Assembly (NCBI GenBank): GCA_016699735.1
Contig: CP065008.1
Location: 1,860,001 to 1,924,000 of the forward strand
Source: Alphaproteobacteria bacterium
GTDB taxonomy: Bacteria > Pseudomonadota > Alphaproteobacteria > Micavibrionales > Micavibrionaceae
Direction: 5' to 3'
Length of the DNA: 64,000 bases
Positions 8,346 to 17,054 of this stretch are shown here, in pieces; position 1 is the stretch's first letter, and every line of letters begins with the position of its first letter. The position numbers and the translations under genes are program-made. The notes below the pieces were generated by a model. That model searched no databases. It worked only from the letters and a program-made list of their open reading frames with translations, and was not told the origin of the DNA.

Positions 8346-8414
8346 TTACTTCTTGCCAACCGCTTTGGTTGCTTTTTCGGTAATTTGAGCCATCAGAACA
8401 ACATCGCAACACAT
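8346..8414 (-). CDS. Candidate 22-residue small protein
   Basis: A short frame reads MCCDVVLMAQITEKATKAVG plus two Lys and a TAA stop. An AAAGGAGA ribosome site lies about 8 bases before the ATG, which is better than many genes here. The peptide has a Cys-Cys start and an amphipathic basic end. It lies alone in a 267-bp gap between two convergent units (a terminator at 8296-8324 and a gene ending at 8543). It could equally be a chance frame in a leader or small RNA; conservation would decide. Confidence 0.35.
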   Translation of the reverse strand: MCCDVVLMAQITEKATKAVGKK

Positions 8415-8542
8415 GGTTTTTCTCCTTTAGAAGCTTAACTAAAAATCCATCTTTTTATAAAAATGGACACATCACACCGCAATAGTACTAAATACTTGAT
8501 AGCTGACAATAGAAAAAACAGATATACATAATCAGCCAATGA

Positions 8543-9289
8543 TTACTCCTCAACCTCCGCAGCCAGAAGGGTAGGAATCATGGTCACTAAACGGAACTGT
8601 AAGCTGTGCTTGGGCTCAGATCCAGCCGAGTCGACACGAAGATTAAATTCTTTATCGATCAAGTGAAAGCCGGGAACAATACGATCAGTAAGCTTATCGC
8701 GTATATCCTTCTCAGGAACGGTGACAAAATAATTATTATCAGAAGTAAAGCCGAAATGTTTTTCCCATAACTCAGCATCGCTGGATTTCGCCTGTTCCCC
8801 ATTCTCGTTGTAGATAATGACTTTTATGAAAATAATATCAGGGCTGGGCAAAACCGCCTGCCCTTGATTTTCTTTTGACGCAATCTCCTCAAAACGGGAG
8901 ACACCTTCATCAAAAGTCTTTGTTGCACCCCCGTATACGCCCTTTTCCTTGGCTCCTGAGTAAGATTGCGACAAGGGTGAGTTAATGTCTATATACTCGA
9001 CAACCATGACTTTCCCTTTTTTTTCAGACAGCTTGAAAGGAGCGCCCTTGCTGTCGATCAGAGACAACTCGGGATAAGGCTGGTTCATCTCGGGAGGCCA
9101 AGGCTTCGGAAGGTTTTGGTTGACGACCTTAGGACCAAATATCTCATCGGCCTTTCTTTTACGAGCAACAGCATCAGGATTCTTGTTGAGTTCAAGGATG
9201 ACAAGAGAAAGAACCAACAGGAGCGCAAGAAAGCCACCCAAAACATAACTTACCCTCGTGGCGTATTTGATTAAAGTTTTGGTATCCAT
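8543..9289 (-). CDS. Membrane-anchored thioredoxin-fold protein without CxxC
   Basis: 248 residues. There is one N-terminal membrane segment (about 14-34, LGGFLALLLVLSLVIL), then a periplasmic domain. The section PYPELSLIDSKGAPFKLSEKKGKVMVVEYI is the usual opening of TlpA/SCO-type redoxins, where the strand after KGKVMVV leads to the catalytic CxxC. Here that site reads INSPLSQSY, so both cysteines are absent and no thiol chemistry is expected. It may be a scaffold or peroxiredoxin-like relic. I cannot name a function. It is divergent from the sulfurtransferase gene, and their 5' ends lie close together. Confidence 0.65.
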   Translation of the reverse strand: MDTKTLIKYATRVSYVLGGFLALLLVLSLVILELNKNPDAVARKRKADEIFGPKVVNQNLPKPWPPEMNQPYPELSLIDSKGAPFKLSEKKGKVMVVEYIDINSPLSQSYSGAKEKGVYGGATKTFDEGVSRFEEIASKENQGQAVLPSPDIIFIKVIIYNENGEQAKSSDAELWEKHFGFTSDNNYFVTVPEKDIRDKLTDRIVPGFHLIDKEFNLRVDSAGSEPKHSLQFRLVTMIPTLLAAEVEE

Positions 9290-9356
9290 GTCTGCTCACT
9301 CTGAGTTAAAATATCTCTCCAAACTAAACCATAAAATTGCTTTCTTCTCAATCGAC

Positions 9357-10250
9357 ATGACGCCTACAAATATAAAGCCTATGATTTCACCAAAAGAATT
9401 AAGTCATTTGATTAAGGATAGGGCTAAATCAAAGATAATACCTAGGATTCTTGACTCCACCTTCATTCTACCCGGGTTACCAGAAAATCTTCAGGAAAGC
9501 TTTGAACTGAAGAGGATTCCCGGCGCTCGCTTCTTTGATATCGAAGCCGTTTCGGATCACGCCTGCCCCCTGCCCCATACTGTACCAACGCAGGAGCAAT
9601 TCGAATCCGCTCTCTCCGCCCTCGGCATTACGACAGAGGACTTTATCGTTCTATACGGCCAGCATGGCATGACTATGGGTCCGTGCCGGGTATGGTGGAC
9701 GTTCCGCCTGTTCGGCCATGATAATGTCGCTGTACTGGACGGCGGCTTGCCGGAATGGATCAGGATGGGAGGAGGGTTGGAAACCGGCCCACCCTCGCCT
9801 ATAGCGCCGACCCATTACAAAATCTCCGAATACCGCTCCGAACTGCTGGTCACACAAGGTCAGGTCCGAGAAGCCAGCGAAAAAAACCTCCACCCGATTC
9901 TCGATGCCCGCCCAAGGGAGCGTTTCCTGGGCACAGCTCCCGAACCCCGTCCGGGGATGTGCAGCGGACACATTCCCGGCAGCCTTTCCCTTCCCGCCTC
10001 CTCCTTCGTGGACCCGGAAAGGGGAACATTCAAAAGCGAAAAGGAAATTCGTGACCTTTTTGAACATAACGGACTTGATCTCAATATGAAGGACTTGAAC
10101 GCAATCACGACCTGCGGCAGCGGCATCACCGCCTGCGTGATCGCATTCGCCCTCTTCCGCCTCGGTTTTGACAAAATTGCCGTCTATGACGGCTCATGGG
10201 CCGAGTGGGGACAGAAAAATGCAGGAAATAAAATAGCTTGCGGAACATAG
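9357..10250 (+). CDS. Sulfurtransferase, 3-mercaptopyruvate (SseA) type
   Basis: About 297 residues from the ATG at 9357. Two rhodanese domains are visible: an inactive N-terminal one (DSTFILPGLP to YDG-like end) and a catalytic C-terminal one with the loop CGSGITAC near the end. Cys-Gly-Ser-Gly-[IV]-Thr-Ala is the mercaptopyruvate sulfurtransferase pattern rather than the CRxGx[RT] of thiosulfate enzymes. It moves sulfur from 3-mercaptopyruvate to thiol acceptors in the cytoplasm. The frame is open back to 9258, but that would overlap the divergent gene; no start has a good ribosome site, so the N terminus is uncertain. Confidence 0.88.
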   Translation: MTPTNIKPMISPKELSHLIKDRAKSKIIPRILDSTFILPGLPENLQESFELKRIPGARFFDIEAVSDHACPLPHTVPTQEQFESALSALGITTEDFIVLYGQHGMTMGPCRVWWTFRLFGHDNVAVLDGGLPEWIRMGGGLETGPPSPIAPTHYKISEYRSELLVTQGQVREASEKNLHPILDARPRERFLGTAPEPRPGMCSGHIPGSLSLPASSFVDPERGTFKSEKEIRDLFEHNGLDLNMKDLNAITTCGSGITACVIAFALFRLGFDKIAVYDGSWAEWGQKNAGNKIACGT

Positions 10251-10551
10251 TTATAAAAATCCTCCCCCCGCCTCTTTCGAAGTCTTAAACAGAACATGAC
10301 ATGAACAGTGTTCGTACAGATGTAAATATAGATTTTTTGTTACATAATTGTTATTAGAGCAGAAGTTTTTATATACCTACGCGTTGACGATTATTACTAA
10401 TTTATTAGATGATTTGCATTGTTTATTTATTTAATCAACAAAAAGGTACTGCGAATACAGTGTCATATTTAAAAAATTGTAATTATTTTCTTGATCTGAG
10501 AATCATTATCGGTTATAAGATACCCCAACACACCCTCTATTACCGCCGTTT

Positions 10552-10591
10552 GTCCGGAGCACTTTTCAAAAAAGTCTCCGGACTTTTTTTT
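10552..10591 (+). terminator. Strong Rho-independent terminator, possibly of a small RNA
   Basis: GTCCGGAG (10552-10559) pairs with CTCCGGAC (10576-10583) and the stem continues with ACTTTT/AAAAGT across one unpaired C. Eight T follow. It is 300 bp past the sulfurtransferase stop, with no convincing gene between. The 64-codon plus-strand frame at 10409-10603 runs through the hairpin and is not credible. Confidence 0.88.
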
Positions 10592-10626
10592 AGATCAAAA
10601 TAATATTCTGGAAAATTTCTGAGTGC

Positions 10627-11649
10627 CTAATTAAAGGGCGAAGGAAGGACGGCAGGAGCAGGTTCAGGCTTCTTCTCAAGAGTCCTTTCAAGACGCTGTA
10701 ACTGCTCTTCCTGGCTGAGGTTGTTCCCGACATAGGTCAGATCTTTACTCACTTCGCTGTTACCCGTGCGCCGGAAGGCCTCGACGCCCCACCCCGGCGG
10801 CAAGGCAACCTTGATCAAATTTTCATCCGAAACAACCGTTTGGGCAAAATAAGGAAGTTGACTGATCGGGGCAAAGGTGGCGGCTTGTTCATACGCATTA
10901 AGAACATGATCCGTATAACCGCTCAGCATTCCAATATTGAATGTAGTATCGAAAGCCGCTCGCCAGGCTTGTTCCTTCGTACCCCCGCGTCCCAGAGTCG
11001 CTGCGTATGCCCGCTCGACCTGATCGATATGCGACCCGGCAGGATAAGAGGGAACAGACACGCCATAGGTTTGCGCCTCATGGCGCGCCATTGCCTCAAA
11101 AGTATAAGCGCCCGCCTCGGAAAAACGCAGCATAAGGACCGCAGATCTGGGCGTGTAGAAAAAATTATTGAAATTGATATCGTCCTTCTTGTGTTTCCAC
11201 TCATGCATGACCTGCCAGGGATCGGCAGCGGTCACCCGGAACATATTTCTCTCTCTGAGATATTCGGCGTGCCGCACCACCCCTTGAACATTATCGGCGA
11301 TAGGGCTGGACTCAAAACAAAGCACGGTGCCGGATTTTTGCAAATCAAGCACCGCCGCGTGGCCCAGCGGAAAACGGTTAAGCGTTGTACTGATCTCCCG
11401 CACAGAATCGGCAACAAACGGCGAAGTCGTTCCCTGCCCGTCGATCGTGGCGCATCGTTGCGCCGCCTGACCGTCCATATAAAAATTCTGCACGGCGGCC
11501 GGAAGTGTATAAACGGTTTGCGTCGTGTTGCGCGGAGGATCGGGCTGAGCCACCTGAGCTTGCGGTAAAGCACTCGAACACGCCACCGAACTCACGGCAA
11601 AAACCGTGGATAAAAACACGTTCCGCAAATAGGAAGAGTGCTGTGTCAT
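10627..11649 (-). CDS. Exported hypothetical with HExxH motif
   Basis: 340 residues. The N terminus has a signal sequence ending FAVSSVACSS, a possible but atypical lipobox (Cys24). The middle contains VMHEWKHKK, a perfect HExxH that could bind zinc as in gluzincin-type peptidases, and a second ARHEAQTYG element about 50 residues later that may give a further ligand. The rest is unfamiliar, with a Pro-rich C-terminal tail. A cell-envelope putative metallopeptidase is the most I can infer. It stands alone between a terminator on one side and a divergent hypothetical gene on the other. Confidence 0.72.
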   Translation of the reverse strand: MTQHSSYLRNVFLSTVFAVSSVACSSALPQAQVAQPDPPRNTTQTVYTLPAAVQNFYMDGQAAQRCATIDGQGTTSPFVADSVREISTTLNRFPLGHAAVLDLQKSGTVLCFESSPIADNVQGVVRHAEYLRERNMFRVTAADPWQVMHEWKHKKDDINFNNFFYTPRSAVLMLRFSEAGAYTFEAMARHEAQTYGVSVPSYPAGSHIDQVERAYAATLGRGGTKEQAWRAAFDTTFNIGMLSGYTDHVLNAYEQAATFAPISQLPYFAQTVVSDENLIKVALPPGWGVEAFRRTGNSEVSKDLTYVGNNLSQEEQLQRLERTLEKKPEPAPAVLPSPFN

Positions 11650-11766
11650 TTAAAAAGCCGACCCCAATGGTGTTGTTATGCAAACTTGTTTGTAAGACTA
11701 TAACATTTTATTTCCCAAGCTGTAAAATCGTGGTTTACTAAATGACACCAACGTTATCGACCAAAA

Positions 11767-12675
11767 ATGCTAAAAATAAAGAAAAGTAGGAATGTTTTCA
11801 CAGGTCTTTTTGCGGCGGTTCTTTTGCTGTTAGCTCCAGTTCAATCAAAGGCTGCAAAAGAACAGCCAAATAGCAACGAAAAGACTTGCACTTTCGGAAC
11901 CATATCCTCCGCAGCCATTCCTCTCTCCATCAACATGGATGATAGAAAACAAGATATAGATATATTCACACGATACGTCATAGAAGAAAAGCCGGACAAT
12001 AAAAATTTGACTTCCGTGAACATCTCGAAAATCTCGGCAGTGGTGTTCGAAGATTTTCTCAAAATATACAATAATTTTCTCAAAAAGCGCGTCGGCCCAA
12101 AAGAGTATTGTGACAAGCTGGAAATCGGAAAAGTTCAAGTCGAAACAGACAACAACGGAAAGCTCAATGGCTACTTTGTTGGACGCTACGAAGACAGATG
12201 GTGCTTATACTTAAAATTTTTTGAAAGTACACCGGGAGAGACAAGCAGGGAAATGTTCGTATTGTCCTCATCTAAGGGTATCACGGGCGTAAAAAACATA
12301 TTCAGACCCGTAGTTATTAATGGAGAGTTTAACATACTGACTGAATCAATTTACGAACCGATAGAAGAACCGTCGATCTTCGGTCGAGGGGAAGCAACCT
12401 TGTCGGGCCTTTATAAACGTCCACTGGAGGGTTTACTGTCTGGGAAGGAGTTTCAGGAGGTCATAAAAAATCTTCTCCCTGAGATTAACTCTGGCAAAAA
12501 TAAAAAAGGCAGCGGCTTCAAAATATTATCTGTCGGCTTTATCACCAATACAGAAAATAAAATCCAATTAACTTTTCTTTCACAAAGAAAAATGACTAGA
12601 AACTCAGCTTGTGCTTTTCGCGAGCACTTACTAAAGAACAAAAACTGGAAAGAAAAAAAAATTCCTCAAAAATAG
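11767..12675 (+). CDS. Exported hypothetical protein
   Basis: 302 residues with a clear signal peptide (hydrophobic FTGLFAAVLLLLAP, cleavage near QSKAAKE). The mature protein is lysine- and asparagine-rich with no recognisable domain. Three or four cysteines (TCTFGT, EYCDK, DRWCLY, NSACAF) suggest disulfides in the periplasm. Base composition is more AT-rich than the flanking rRNA methyltransferase gene, which can indicate recent acquisition or relaxed selection. It is convergent with that gene (21-bp gap). No function can be assigned. Confidence 0.65.
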   Translation: MLKIKKSRNVFTGLFAAVLLLLAPVQSKAAKEQPNSNEKTCTFGTISSAAIPLSINMDDRKQDIDIFTRYVIEEKPDNKNLTSVNISKISAVVFEDFLKIYNNFLKKRVGPKEYCDKLEIGKVQVETDNNGKLNGYFVGRYEDRWCLYLKFFESTPGETSREMFVLSSSKGITGVKNIFRPVVINGEFNILTESIYEPIEEPSIFGRGEATLSGLYKRPLEGLLSGKEFQEVIKNLLPEINSGKNKKGSGFKILSVGFITNTENKIQLTFLSQRKMTRNSACAFREHLLKNKNWKEKKIPQK

Positions 12676-12696
12676 CGCCTTCGATCAAATCACACT

Positions 12697-13968
12697 TCAG
12701 ATCAAAGTAAAAACCCCAACAATCTCTGTATGCGCCGACCAGACAAACTGATCAACCAGGGTAAGACTCACCAAGCGATACCCGCCCTCCCCCAAAATTT
12801 TTGCATCCCGCGCAAAGGACGCCGGATTGCAGGAGGCATAAACGATTTTCTCTACACCGCTCTCCGCCAGATTTTCCGCCTGTTCCTTCGCCCCGGCGCG
12901 GGGCGGATCGAGCACCACGGCGTCAAACCCCTGCAATTCTTTAGGCGTCAAAGGCTCCTTGAACAGATTGCGCCGCGCCGCCGTCAGCTTCGGATGCTTG
13001 AGAGCGGCAAGAGCCGCCGCATCGCTATCACACGCAAAAACCTGCGCCCCCTGCCCCAATAAAGCGCCCGTAAACGTCCCGCACCCGCAAAACAGATCGG
13101 CAATCCGCGTTGCCCCCGCCGTATATCGCAAGACGCACTCGACAAGCACCGCCTCCCCCTGCTCACTCGCCTGTAAAAACGCGCCCGGAGGCAGCGGAAC
13201 ACGAAGAACACCGAAAGTCTTCATCACAGGCTGACGGGTCAAAAGCACCTCGATCGCCCCATGCTCACGCTCGCGCAGGCTGATCCGCGCCAGCTTAAGA
13301 GTATTGAGCATCTCCGAAAGCGCCTCGTTTTGCTCCAGCGTAAAAAACCCGCCCGACAGCCACGGCCCGGTCAGCAGAATATCAAAAGCCCCCTCCACGC
13401 TCTGAACCGTAACGTCCACAGCATGACGCAGGGGCGCCAAACGCGCTAGAAAGGACCGCATCGCCTGAAGCACCTGATCCAGAGATGGCTCAAGGATCAG
13501 GCAGTGCGAAACGGAGGTAATCTGGTGACTGCGCGGCGCGTGATACCCTATGTAAAACTGATCGCTTGTCCGCAAAACCGCCAGTGTCGTCCGCCGCCGC
13601 GTCGCCGCATTCAGAAAGACCGGCTCCTCCCAAACCTCCGGTATAACCCCCACCCGCTCCAGCGCGGCCCTGACCTTTTCCACCTTCCAGTCACGGTAAG
13701 CCTTTACACTCAGATGCTGAAGCGCGCATCCGCCACAGGTTTCAAAATGCCCGCACGGCGCGGCCACGCGGTCCGGCGCAGGGCTTGCAACCGAAAGAAC
13801 CCGTCCCTGATACCCTTCCGCAAACCTCTCGATCCGCGCCCGCACCGTATCGCCGGGTGCAGTCTTCGGAAGATAAACGGACACCCCCTCATGCGTCGCA
13901 ACCCCGTCCCCGCCCACCCCGAGGGAGTGGACGTTCAAGAAAACATCGCTGTGGACCTTTTTTCTCAT
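12697..13968 (-). CDS. rlmD: 23S rRNA (uracil-5-)-methyltransferase, RlmD/RumA type
   Basis: 423 residues. An N-terminal TRAM-like RNA-binding part (about 1-60) is followed by the iron-sulfur cluster cysteines Cys72, Cys78 and Cys81 (PCGHFETCGGCALQHL), an SAM-binding loop (DLFCGCGTFTG), the substrate-positioning PPRAG, and the catalytic-Cys motif YASCNPASFARD. Family members methylate U1939 or U747 of 23S rRNA, or U54 of tRNA; the FeS cysteines place it with RumA/RlmD or RlmC rather than TrmA. The exact target is not decidable by eye. It is transcribed alone on the minus strand. Confidence 0.92.
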   Translation of the reverse strand: MRKKVHSDVFLNVHSLGVGGDGVATHEGVSVYLPKTAPGDTVRARIERFAEGYQGRVLSVASPAPDRVAAPCGHFETCGGCALQHLSVKAYRDWKVEKVRAALERVGVIPEVWEEPVFLNAATRRRTTLAVLRTSDQFYIGYHAPRSHQITSVSHCLILEPSLDQVLQAMRSFLARLAPLRHAVDVTVQSVEGAFDILLTGPWLSGGFFTLEQNEALSEMLNTLKLARISLREREHGAIEVLLTRQPVMKTFGVLRVPLPPGAFLQASEQGEAVLVECVLRYTAGATRIADLFCGCGTFTGALLGQGAQVFACDSDAAALAALKHPKLTAARRNLFKEPLTPKELQGFDAVVLDPPRAGAKEQAENLAESGVEKIVYASCNPASFARDAKILGEGGYRLVSLTLVDQFVWSAHTEIVGVFTLI

Positions 13969-14031
13969 AATCTAACCCCTTATAAGCCATAACAGAGGAT
14001 GACACGAAGCGTGAATCCCGTCCGAAGGAAA

Positions 14032-14078
14032 GCTTGATTTTCTGCGTTAAAATGTTTACTAAGTGCACAAAATCAAGC
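14032..14078. promoter_or_regulatory. 10-bp inverted repeat upstream of the Sel1 gene
   Basis: GCTTGATTTT (14032-14041) and AAAATCAAGC (14069-14078) form a perfect inverted repeat around 27 bases, ending 14 bases before the ATG of the Sel1-repeat gene. It could be an operator or an mRNA hairpin covering the translation start region. Confidence 0.5.
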
Positions 14079-14092
14079 GGGCCGAGTAAAAA

Positions 14093-15439
14093 ATGCGTAC
14101 CAGATCGATCCTAGCATCGCTCCTAGTTCTGTTATTATGGAGTAGTCTTTCTCAAGCCATAACCCCGGAAACCTTCAACCAACTCATGGGCCGCGCCCTC
14201 CGGGGAGAAACGGACGCACAATATGCACTCGCCACGAAATACGCATTGGGCGAAGGGGTCGAAAAAAACCTGACGGAAGCTTTAAAATGGTACACGAAAG
14301 CCGCCGAAAAGGGGGACACCAAAGCGCTCAATAAACTGGCCATCATCTATTATTACGGCCAGTTCGTCCCGCAGGACAAGGCCGCAGCGCGGGAATGGTA
14401 CCGCAGATCCGCCGAATTGGGCAACGCAGATGCACAGTCCGCCCTGGCGCGAATGCTGCTCAAGGGCGAAGGCGGAGACAAAAACCCGATAGAGGCGTTC
14501 AACTGGTACAAAAAGGCGGCAGAAGCCGGCGATACCGACGCGCAATACGCGCTGGCCAGAATGTATTATATGGGTGAAGGCACCATAAAAGACGAAAAGG
14601 CCGCCTTCAACTGGTATCAGGAAGCCTCCGACAGCGGCAATGTGAACGCCCAGTACGCGCTGGCCAAGCGTTATCTCAGCGGGGACGGCGTGCAGGCCGA
14701 TCCGGCGGTCGCGCTTCGCTGGTTCCTTAAGGCGGCGGAACAGGGTCACCCCGACGCGCAGTACAGCGCCGCCAAACTGCTGCAAAAAGGCCTCGGCACG
14801 GAAATAGACCCAAAAGCAGCTTCCCTTTGGTACGAAAAGGCGGCGTTGCAGGGCCACGCGGACGCGCAATACAACCTCGCCCGCCTGCTCTACAAGGGCG
14901 AAGGCGTGAAAAAAAATCACTCCGAAGCCCTGAAATGGTATGGCAAAGCCGCCGAACAGGGGGACACCGAGGCACTCTATAACACCGCCAAGATGCTCTA
15001 TTACGGGCTGGGAACCGAAAAAAATGAGAAGGAAGCCTTTGATATCTTCACCCGCTGCGCCAATCAGGGCAACGCGGAGGCCCGCTACCATCTCGGTAAA
15101 ATCTATTACGGGGGTGCCAAGGACATCAAGCGGGACTTCGCCATGGCCCGCACATGGTTCATGAGCGCCGCCGCCAGCGGCAGCAAGGACGCGCTTTATT
15201 ACCTCGGCCGCATGGAATACCGCGGAGAAGGAGAAAAACGCGACACGCTGAGCGCTTTCGTGTGGCTTTCTCTGGCCCGCGAACGCGGCGCGGAGGAAGG
15301 CAAAAAGGAACTGGCCATCCTGACCAAAACTCTGACCGCCAGACAAAAGGAACAGGCACAGGAACTCATCACCCAATACCGCGAAAAATACGTGACACCC
15401 TTCACCGAAGATAAGCCGACAGAGCCGGATAAGTCCTGA
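14093..15439 (+). CDS. Exported Sel1-repeat (TPR-like) protein
   Basis: 448 residues. A signal peptide (about 1-22, SILASLLVLLLWSSLSQA) precedes about eleven Sel1-like repeats of 36 residues, each of the form ALxWYxKAAExGxxDAQYxLAxMxxxGEG. These alpha-alpha repeats act as protein-interaction scaffolds, commonly in the periplasm or in envelope-associated complexes. A short Lys/Glu-rich tail follows. The stop codon overlaps the left 58-bp attachment repeat by one base, so before integration this gene lay directly downstream of the tRNA-Arg gene. Confidence 0.93.
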   Translation: MRTRSILASLLVLLLWSSLSQAITPETFNQLMGRALRGETDAQYALATKYALGEGVEKNLTEALKWYTKAAEKGDTKALNKLAIIYYYGQFVPQDKAAAREWYRRSAELGNADAQSALARMLLKGEGGDKNPIEAFNWYKKAAEAGDTDAQYALARMYYMGEGTIKDEKAAFNWYQEASDSGNVNAQYALAKRYLSGDGVQADPAVALRWFLKAAEQGHPDAQYSAAKLLQKGLGTEIDPKAASLWYEKAALQGHADAQYNLARLLYKGEGVKKNHSEALKWYGKAAEQGDTEALYNTAKMLYYGLGTEKNEKEAFDIFTRCANQGNAEARYHLGKIYYGGAKDIKRDFAMARTWFMSAAASGSKDALYYLGRMEYRGEGEKRDTLSAFVWLSLARERGAEEGKKELAILTKTLTARQKEQAQELITQYREKYVTPFTEDKPTEPDKS

Positions 15440-15496
15440 AACTGGCGATCCCGGCAGGACTTGAACCTGCAACCTACTGCTTAGAAGGCAGTTGCT
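15439..15496. repeat. Left attachment site (tRNA-Arg 3' fragment)
   Basis: 58 bp identical to 48145-48202. It holds the CCA end, T-arm and anticodon loop of tRNA-Arg in minus orientation, but diverges at 15497, so the 5' half of the tRNA is missing. It is the displaced copy left by site-specific integration. Confidence 0.95.
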
Positions 15497-15514
15497 TTAA
15501 CTCGAAGTTAATCG

Positions 15515-15543
15515 CTGTAACGTAGACTGGATAAGGGTTACAG
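15515..15543. repeat. 7-bp inverted repeat near left att
   Basis: CTGTAAC (15515-15521) and GTTACAG (15537-15543) flank 15 bases, 19 bp inside the left attachment site. It may be an accessory site for integrase or excisionase. The rest of 15497-15722 shows no gene. Confidence 0.4.
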
Positions 15544-15679
15544 AGGACTGATGCGGCAATGCTGCTCTAGCGTTGCATTTTCTCCGACATCTTGATTCAG
15601 ATTCCGCTGTAACCCACAGCAGGAAATAGTTTGCGCTTGCTCGTGGCTGCTCATTCTGCTCATGCTGTAAATAGCTTCT

Positions 15680-15700
15680 GAGTAGCCCAGTGAGTAGCCC
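15680..15700. repeat. Arm-type repeat, left end
   Basis: GAGTAGCCCAGTGAGTAGCCC, two GAGTAGCCC units 12 bp apart. An identical 21-bp copy lies at 48061-48081 near the right end in the same orientation. This is the arrangement expected for tyrosine-integrase arm sites. Confidence 0.7.
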
Positions 15701-15722
15701 AGAAGCGAAGAACAATAACGAG

Positions 15723-17054
15723 ATGTGTGCATGGATGCCATCGACAATAAACTTTCTCGACTCTGTGCTTAGGTCGCTGACACCCGGACCAAAACGGACA
15801 CTTTACTGGTGCAACGGATGTCCTGGCTTCGGGCTGCGTGTCACGCCATCAGGCGCAAAGACTTTCGTCTTCAAGTACATGAAAGGGCGGAAGAGCCGCT
15901 GGATGACCATCGGCAGATATCCAGCATGGAGCATCCGCAACGCTCGAAAACACTATGACACGCTCTATGAACAGGTCTATGCCTATGGACGTGACCCATT
16001 ACAAGAGTTGCACAATCACCAAGCAGCCGATGCCAACAAGGACACGGTAGCCAGCTTTACAACAGCCTACCTTGATGTCGGACGACTGAAGAACAAGGCG
16101 TTCATTGACGAAGAAGAGCGATACTTCCGCCAAGATATTTGGCCAGTAATTGGCGATAAATGGCTCACGGACGTAACTGCCGAAGACATCGACAGCATTC
16201 AGCGCCGAATAATTGCCCGATCAAAGAAGAAGAAAAGCGCAACGCGCAATGGAAAGGTCGCGGTTAAACACGCTATCGCTTGCGTGCGCCGTCTCTTCAA
16301 TCTCGCAATCAAACGGAAAAAGTGCTCCCACAACCCCGTTAGCGAAATTGAACTTCTCGGCGTGACCGGAACCCGCGACCGCGTCCTCTCCCTCAAAGAA
16401 ATCTGGCTGTTCTGGAACAGGCTGGATCAGGCCGGACTTCCGCCCGTGACGGTCGCAGCGCTGAAGTTCGCGCTCGTGACCATGCAGCGCAGCACGGAGG
16501 TCCGCCATATGCGCTACCGCTCCCTCAAACTGGACGAAACCGTTTGGCAGATGGAGATGCACGAAACCAAGAACCGGACCATGCACCGGGTTCCCCTCAA
16601 TCGTCACGCGCTGGCTCTGATCGAGCAGGTGCGCCCCTACACCGGCGCCAGCCCGTTTGCCTTCGGGGCCACGCGGGCGAAGAAGCCGCCGCGCATACCG
16701 GAGAAGGCGCTTGCGCCGTTCGGCAAGACGGCCTTCTCGCAAGCCGTGCGCCGCAGCCGCGAGCTTCTGGGGATCGAGAATTTCTGCCCGCACGATCTCC
16801 GGCGCACGGGCGCCACGTGGATCACCGCCGCCGGTCTCCCCAAACTCTATGCACGGTTGATGCTCAATCACTCCGATGGTGACCGCGATGTGACGGGCGA
16901 GGTCTATGTGCAGTATTCCTATGACTTCGAAAAGAAGCGCGCCGCTCAGGTCTGGGAGTTTGTGCTCGACCAGATCGTCAGCGCGAAGAGCGTCGATGAG
17001 GTTCCGACGCTCGACGAGCTGCGGCGCCGTGTGAAGGACGGCGGCCTGCTCTAG
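15723..17054 (+). CDS. Tyrosine integrase of the element
   Basis: About 443 residues from the ATG at 15723. A frame is open from a GTG at 15690, but that start lies inside the arm repeat. An N-terminal arm-binding domain (DUF4102-like; CPGFGLRVTPSGAKTFVFKY and MTIGRYPAWS) is followed by a core-binding SAM-like domain and the catalytic domain. Catalytic residues visible are Arg in MQRSTEVRHMR, HDLRR (HxxR), His in LMLNHSDGD, and Tyr in the GEVYVQYSYDF segment. It recombines the 58-bp tRNA-Arg site with the circular element. The gene reads inward from the left end. Confidence 0.95.
   Translation: MCAWMPSTINFLDSVLRSLTPGPKRTLYWCNGCPGFGLRVTPSGAKTFVFKYMKGRKSRWMTIGRYPAWSIRNARKHYDTLYEQVYAYGRDPLQELHNHQAADANKDTVASFTTAYLDVGRLKNKAFIDEEERYFRQDIWPVIGDKWLTDVTAEDIDSIQRRIIARSKKKKSATRNGKVAVKHAIACVRRLFNLAIKRKKCSHNPVSEIELLGVTGTRDRVLSLKEIWLFWNRLDQAGLPPVTVAALKFALVTMQRSTEVRHMRYRSLKLDETVWQMEMHETKNRTMHRVPLNRHALALIEQVRPYTGASPFAFGATRAKKPPRIPEKALAPFGKTAFSQAVRRSRELLGIENFCPHDLRRTGATWITAAGLPKLYARLMLNHSDGDRDVTGEVYVQYSYDFEKKRAAQVWEFVLDQIVSAKSVDEVPTLDELRRRVKDGGLL

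Noticed and set aside
10409..10603. 64-codon frame in the gap after the sulfurtransferase
   Set aside because: It passes through the terminator hairpin and its T run and has no ribosome site.
14282..15472. 396-codon frame antisense to the Sel1 gene
   Set aside because: It mirrors the repeat periodicity of the Sel1 repeats, with no independent support.
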